A DNA stretch of 64,000 nucleotides from Peiella sedimenti. Its GTDB lineage: Bacteria; Pseudomonadota; Alphaproteobacteria; Caulobacterales; Caulobacteraceae. The notes under the pieces were generated by a model that saw only the letters and a program-made list of their open reading frames with translations, did not search any database and was not told the origin of the DNA. Positions within the stretch are counted from its first letter, which is position 1. Each line of letters begins with the position of its first letter. Below, in pieces: positions 60,051 to 64,000 of this stretch. Position numbers and translations under genes: made by a program. Where the stretch lies: contig NZ_JAUKTR010000004.1 of NCBI RefSeq assembly GCF_030504955.1, positions 62,001 through 126,000 of the forward strand, given 5' to 3'.

Positions 60051-63000
60051 TGGCCAGATTAGACACCCTTACTACCCGTTTCGAAGCCGACATCATAAAG
60101 TTCGAGGAAGCGATGCGCCGCATGCAGCGCGTCACTTCCCAATCGACTGACCGCGTAACGCGCGCACATCGAACCGCCGCCCGCGACACCGCCCGCGCCT
60201 GGGAACAGGCCAAGGTCGATAAGGCGATCCAAGCTTCGATGGGCCGCGCCGTCTCTGGGATTCAGACCCAGGCGCGCGCCATGGCCGGAGCCTTCATCGC
60301 GGCTTTCGGCGCGAACCAGATCGTCGGTCTCACCGACTCCTACACCCGCTTTACCAACGCCCTTCGGGTGGCTGGCCTCCAAGGCGAAGACCTCGCGACG
60401 GTTCAGCAGTCCCTATTCGATCAGGCTCAGCGCACCGGCACCGCGCTAGAGCCGCTGGGTCAGCTTTACGGGCGGGCCTCAGCCGCCGCCGTCGAGTTGG
60501 GCGCGGGTCAAGCTGAACTTCTCCAGTTCACGTCTGGGGTGACGAACGCGCTCCTGATTCAGGGGGCGTCTACCGAACAAGCGTCAGGCGCGCTCCTACA
60601 GCTTTCCCAGGCGCTCGCGGGGGGCACCGTCCGGGCGGAGGAATACAACTCCGTCAACGAAGGTGCGCGGCCCATCCTTGAGGCGGTGGCGGCTGGCTCC
60701 GACCGCTTCGGCGGGTCCGTCTCGAAGCTGGGCGCTGAGGTCCGCAAGGGCACGGTCTCTTCGAGGGAGTTCTTCAACGCCTTCCTCGCTGGTTCCGGCC
60801 AACTCGAAGCGCGGGCTCAGAACGCATCGACCACGGTCGCCCAAGCGATCCAGAAGGTCAGGAACGCCCTCGGCCAATTCCTAGGGCAACAGAACGAAGA
60901 GTTCGGGGCCACCGACCGGCTAGCCGGAGCCCTCGTGCTCCTCGCCGAAAACATCGACTTGGTAGCCGACGCGCTCATCATCCTGGCGACCGTCTGGGCC
61001 GCCATGAAGATCGGGCGGATGGCCCAAGGCTTCGCCAACATGGGCACCGCGACCTTCGGTTTGGGCGCGGCCATGCGGGCGGCGGCCACAGACGCTCAGC
61101 GTCTCGCATTTTTCCAACAAGGCATGAACGCCTCGATGGCGATGGGCACCCGCGTGGGCGGCCTTTACGCGGGGGCCATGCGCGGTGTGACGGCTCTCTT
61201 CGGGGGGCCTCTGGGGGCGGCCATCACCCTGACCACCATCGGGGTCGGCTTCCTCGCAGACCGCATGATCCGGGCCGAAGCCGAAGCCCGGTCGTTCCGC
61301 GAGGCCGGTATCGAACTCGCTGAAGGGTTCGATCAGCAGGCCGAAGCCGCCGCCCGCGCGAGGCGCGAAACCGGCGACCTGACCCCGGAACAGATGGAAG
61401 GGGCTACGGCGGCGGCGGCCCTGTCGGGTGAAACGCACCTGCTAGCCGATGCCCATTTCAGGGCGGCGGCGGCGGCCCGCGCCCAGGCCATAGCTGAGGC
61501 CCAGCTTCGCGAGACCCAGACCCGCCACAACTTCATGCGCGCCCAGCGTGATGAGGCAGCCGTCAGAGAGCGCATTGTTCGTCAGCGCATGGGGCCGACC
61601 GTCTCGGGTGATGGCCGTCAGGGCGTGCCACGTGGCTATCGGCAGACCGTTGAAGCGGCGACGGCCCAAGACTCCCGTATCGCCGCCGCACAGCGCGCCA
61701 CCGCTGGATATCGCGAAGCCTATAGGCAGGCGTTCAATGAGCGAGTTCGCGCCGAAAACCCGAACACCTCGACCTGGGAATGGGACCCACGCCGCAATCG
61801 GCCTCCGGCAACCAACACCAATACAGGCGGTGGCAGACGAGGCGGGGCCGATGACGCTGAACGCCGGGCTGAAGCTCGCACACAGGCCATCGAGCAAGCT
61901 GAGCGCGCCTATGACGAAGCCATCTGGGCTCAAGCCCGAACGGCGGTCGAGCGGTCAGATGCCACGCGGGCGCGCATCCAGTCAGACTACGAGGCTCAAG
62001 CCCGCGAGATCGCCAGCAATGACGATTTCGATGCGGCTACGCGAGATCGCCTCAACGCTCTCAACGAACAAACGCGCGCCGTCCTGGACGCGGCAGCCGC
62101 CGAAGACCGGGCCAATGAGGTCCGCGCTGAGGCTTATGCGCTCCAAGATTCAGTTGCCGACCATGAGACTGCCCTAGCCCAGGAACGGCTTGAGCAACTC
62201 CACATCGAGGCCGATCACACGCGCGACCGCGAGGCACGACTTCGTATCGAGGCCCAAGCGTTCGCCGAAGAGCAAAGGCTGACCCGCCTTCAGCACGAGG
62301 CCGACCTTCGCCGTTATGAACTCAGCCTTCGCGATCTCCGCCTGTCAGAGGAAGAGATCAGCCGCCGCCTCGCTGATCGGCGAGCCGCCTTCAACCGCAC
62401 CGAGGCGAGCCGCGAACAAGGCTTCAACCTCAGTCAGCAGGAAGCCCGCGACCGAGGTTCCTGGGGCGAATGGGCGCGCTCGAACCGCATGGATGCGGAC
62501 GCGCTCAACCGGTCGCTTCAGAACCTCGCCGATAACGGCATCAACGGCCTCATCGACGGGATGCTCGAAGTCATCGACGGCTCGAAGTCGATGGGTGAGG
62601 CCCTCGCCGATCTTGCCCGCGAAATGCTCGCTCAGATGCTCCGTATCGGGATGCAATTCCTCATCTGGGAAGGCATCGGCATGGCGTTCGGCTACAAGGG
62701 CCTAGGTGCGGCGATGCTGGGCTTGAAGCCGGTCGGCGGCAGAGGTGGCGGCATCTCGATCAGCAACGCCTCTGGTTCGGCCCCCCGCATCGGCAACAAC
62801 GCCAGCGGCACCGGCAATTGGCGCGGCGGCCTCACCATGGTGGGGGAGAAGGGGCCTGAGCTTCTCAACCTGCCTTCAGGCGCGAACATCACGCCTTATT
62901 CGACCATTCGCTCAGCCCTTTCGGGGCAGCCCATCCAAGGGCGCGGCGGTGACATTCACGTCCACACCACGGTCGTCGCCAATGACGCGGTTCTCACCTC

Positions 63001-63109
63001 GACGGTGAAGTCCTGGATCGTCGAGGCGAACATCCAAGCTGTGCAACACGCCCGCGCTATGGTGGCTAAGGACCAAGGCGGAAGAGCGAACCGGTCGCTA
63101 CTCCGCTAG
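60050..63109 (+). CDS. Phage tail tape measure protein
   Basis: 1019 residues; sets tail length. The N-terminal domain has 'TFRAD'-like 'TRFEADIIKFEEAMRRMQRV'. 'QTQARAMAGAFIAAFGANQIVGL' and the tape-measure block around 'EEYNSVNEGARPILEAVAAG' follow. A central hydrophobic region (about 290-420) is followed by a very long Arg/Glu/Ala coiled coil, and a C-terminal part 'MVGEKGPELLNLPSGANI' is typical of alphaproteobacterial TMPs. GTG start. Confidence 0.93.
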   Translation: MARLDTLTTRFEADIIKFEEAMRRMQRVTSQSTDRVTRAHRTAARDTARAWEQAKVDKAIQASMGRAVSGIQTQARAMAGAFIAAFGANQIVGLTDSYTRFTNALRVAGLQGEDLATVQQSLFDQAQRTGTALEPLGQLYGRASAAAVELGAGQAELLQFTSGVTNALLIQGASTEQASGALLQLSQALAGGTVRAEEYNSVNEGARPILEAVAAGSDRFGGSVSKLGAEVRKGTVSSREFFNAFLAGSGQLEARAQNASTTVAQAIQKVRNALGQFLGQQNEEFGATDRLAGALVLLAENIDLVADALIILATVWAAMKIGRMAQGFANMGTATFGLGAAMRAAATDAQRLAFFQQGMNASMAMGTRVGGLYAGAMRGVTALFGGPLGAAITLTTIGVGFLADRMIRAEAEARSFREAGIELAEGFDQQAEAAARARRETGDLTPEQMEGATAAAALSGETHLLADAHFRAAAAARAQAIAEAQLRETQTRHNFMRAQRDEAAVRERIVRQRMGPTVSGDGRQGVPRGYRQTVEAATAQDSRIAAAQRATAGYREAYRQAFNERVRAENPNTSTWEWDPRRNRPPATNTNTGGGRRGGADDAERRAEARTQAIEQAERAYDEAIWAQARTAVERSDATRARIQSDYEAQAREIASNDDFDAATRDRLNALNEQTRAVLDAAAAEDRANEVRAEAYALQDSVADHETALAQERLEQLHIEADHTRDREARLRIEAQAFAEEQRLTRLQHEADLRRYELSLRDLRLSEEEISRRLADRRAAFNRTEASREQGFNLSQQEARDRGSWGEWARSNRMDADALNRSLQNLADNGINGLIDGMLEVIDGSKSMGEALADLAREMLAQMLRIGMQFLIWEGIGMAFGYKGLGAAMLGLKPVGGRGGGISISNASGSAPRIGNNASGTGNWRGGLTMVGEKGPELLNLPSGANITPYSTIRSALSGQPIQGRGGDIHVHTTVVANDAVLTSTVKSWIVEANIQAVQHARAMVAKDQGGRANRSLLR

Positions 63110-63126
63110 CGCAGGGGGTCGGCAAA

Positions 63127-63158
63127 TAAATACAGTCGATGACTGTAGTGCTGCCGAC
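63127..63158 (+). promoter_or_regulatory. TAAATA start-associated element (12) in nested hairpins
   Basis: TAAATA at 63127-63132, 12 bases before ATG 63139. TACAGTC (63131-63137) pairs with GACTGTA (63141-63147), so the ATG starts in the three-base loop and ends in the stem. GTCGGCA (63119-63125) pairs with TGCCGAC (63152-63158) outside it. Confidence 0.6.
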
Positions 63159-63732
63159 CCTACCGCTTGGGTCACAAACCAATATCTCGATCCAATCGAA
63201 CGCAATCGACTTGCTCGCCACCTTTGGCGGGCCATCGCAGCGCACGTCTCGACTAGGCGACCGCTGGACCATCGAAGTCACCTGCCGCCCGATGCGTTAC
63301 GCGCAAGCGGCGGGGTTCATCGCCAAGCTCATCCAGGGTCTCGCTGAGCGCGTCCTAGTCGCTATCCCTCAGCCGGGCCTCGAAATCGGCAACCCCGGAA
63401 CACCCCTCCTGAAGGGAGCCGGTCAGAGCGGGCGCACCTTACAGGCCGACGGCTTCACACCCGGCTACGTCATCCAGGCGGGCCAATACTTCAGCCTCGT
63501 TCAGGGCGGCCAACGCTACCTCCATCAAGTCACCGACGCGGCCACCGCCAACGGCTCCGGAGAGGTCGAACTGAGCATCTATCCGATGCTCAAGGTCAGC
63601 CCGTCTGACAACGCCACGTTGGAGTTCGCGGCCCCCAAGCTCGAAGGCTTCCTACAGGGCAATCGGCAGGCTTGGACCATCGGGCTGGTTGAGAACGTCG
63701 GCCTCAGCTTCGCCGTGACGGAGGCCGCGTAG
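63139..63732 (+). CDS. Phage distal tail-like hypothetical protein
   Basis: 197 residues, beta-rich: 'RLGDRWTIEVTCRPMRYAQAAGFIAKLIQG', 'YVIQAGQYFSLVQGGQRYLHQVTDAA' and 'VELSIYPMLKVSP'. The position after the tape measure is that of distal tail proteins. Specific family not named. The next gene starts within its stop codon. Confidence 0.75.
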   Translation: MTVVLPTLPLGSQTNISIQSNAIDLLATFGGPSQRTSRLGDRWTIEVTCRPMRYAQAAGFIAKLIQGLAERVLVAIPQPGLEIGNPGTPLLKGAGQSGRTLQADGFTPGYVIQAGQYFSLVQGGQRYLHQVTDAATANGSGEVELSIYPMLKVSPSDNATLEFAAPKLEGFLQGNRQAWTIGLVENVGLSFAVTEAA

Positions 63733-64000
63733 TGGCCCTCGACACGACCCTGATGGCTGGAATGGACGCGAGCCATCTTCGCGTCTTTCACGCCCTTCGC
63801 GTCGAACTCATCGACGGCGGCGACATCAATCTCATCGACGGCTCTGGCTTTGTCAGCTTCAACGTCGATGGTGAGACGGTCACCTTCACGGGCCGCAACG
63901 AGACGTTCGGCACACTGGCCAACCTCTCGACGATCACAGAGGCCGTGGCGACAGAGGCCCCGCGCCTGACGGTCACCCTGCTGCCGCCCGGCACGGAAGG
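63732..64000 (+). CDS. Phage tail protein, N-terminal part (cut by window end)
   Basis: GTG at 63732 overlaps the previous stop (TAGTG). The frame is open to the window end (about 89 residues). 'ASHLRVFHALRVELIDGGDINLIDGSGFVSFNVDGETVTFTGR' is beta-rich, as in minor tail proteins next to the distal tail protein. No stop is seen. Confidence 0.75.
   Translation, partial: MALDTTLMAGMDASHLRVFHALRVELIDGGDINLIDGSGFVSFNVDGETVTFTGRNETFGTLANLSTITEAVATEAPRLTVTLLPPGTE

Larger units (their letters stand above)
36062..64000 (+). mobile_element. HK97-like tailed-phage prophage, left 28 kb (continues beyond window)
   Basis: Bounded on the left by interrupted radC and a serine recombinase. Contains a complete head module and most of a tail module in the order terminase, portal, protease, capsid, connectors, tail tube, chaperone, tape measure. 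The structural frames are all intact, so nothing indicates decay. No repressor, replication, holin or endolysin gene was recognised here. The recurrent TAAATA elements occur only inside this element. Confidence 0.95.

Noticed and set aside
36062..64000. Interpretation as a T4-like phage because of TATAAATA-type boxes
   Set aside because: Structural proteins are HK97/siphovirus-like and a serine integrase is present; the resemblance is limited to the hexamer.

Overview
The window is high-GC alphaproteobacterial DNA. The gene content and order (murC-murB-ddl-ftsQ-ftsA then ftsZ-lpxC, the PurS-type purine genes, an HWE-type sensor kinase, GANTC sites upstream of ftsZ) point to Caulobacterales, most likely a Brevundimonas-like organism. 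That placement is inference from gene content, not a database match.

Positions 1 to about 36,060 are ordinary chromosome. The first 11 kb hold the end of an MscS-type channel gene and the cell wall and division cluster. A secreted S9 peptidase gene lies on the opposite strand between ftsA and ftsZ. Next come pgeF, a MidA/NDUFAF7-type methyltransferase, lgt, a UbiK-family gene, a YbjN-family gene and proC, then an EnvZ/OmpR-like pair, a branched-chain aminotransferase, a nucleoside transporter and a glutathione S-transferase. The purine genes purL, purQ, purS, purC and purB all lie on the minus strand, interspersed with small stress, envelope and unknown genes. This part ends with a CorA transporter gene and the C-terminal third of radC.

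At about 36,062 radC is cut by a prophage, and a large serine recombinase gene starts directly beside the broken gene. The prophage runs off the right edge at 64,000. Its first 12 kb hold small, mostly unrecognised genes on both strands, including GIY-YIG, HNH and staphylococcal-nuclease-like proteins, zinc-ribbon proteins, small membrane proteins and a DNA methyltransferase. From 49.2 kb there is an HK97-like structural module: terminase small and large subunits, portal, HNH protein, prohead protease, major capsid, head-tail connectors, tail tube, tail assembly chaperone with a probable -1 frameshift, tape measure and distal tail genes. Three minus-strand accessory genes (morons) are embedded in this module. 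No repressor, replication or lysis genes were recognised, so these may lie beyond the right edge.

The most unusual signal is a TAAATA element that recurs through the prophage. In twelve places it begins 9 to 12 bases before a start codon, mostly where a Shine-Dalgarno sequence should be and often in the loop of a short GC stem. Two extended versions share the 15-mer CCGCAAAGATAAATA and a hairpin whose 3' arm carries GGAG. They precede the major capsid and tail tube genes. I saw no TAAATA in the 36 kb of chromosome. The element resembles the start-associated sequences of some mycobacteriophages and the core of the T4 late promoter, but nothing identified here explains it.
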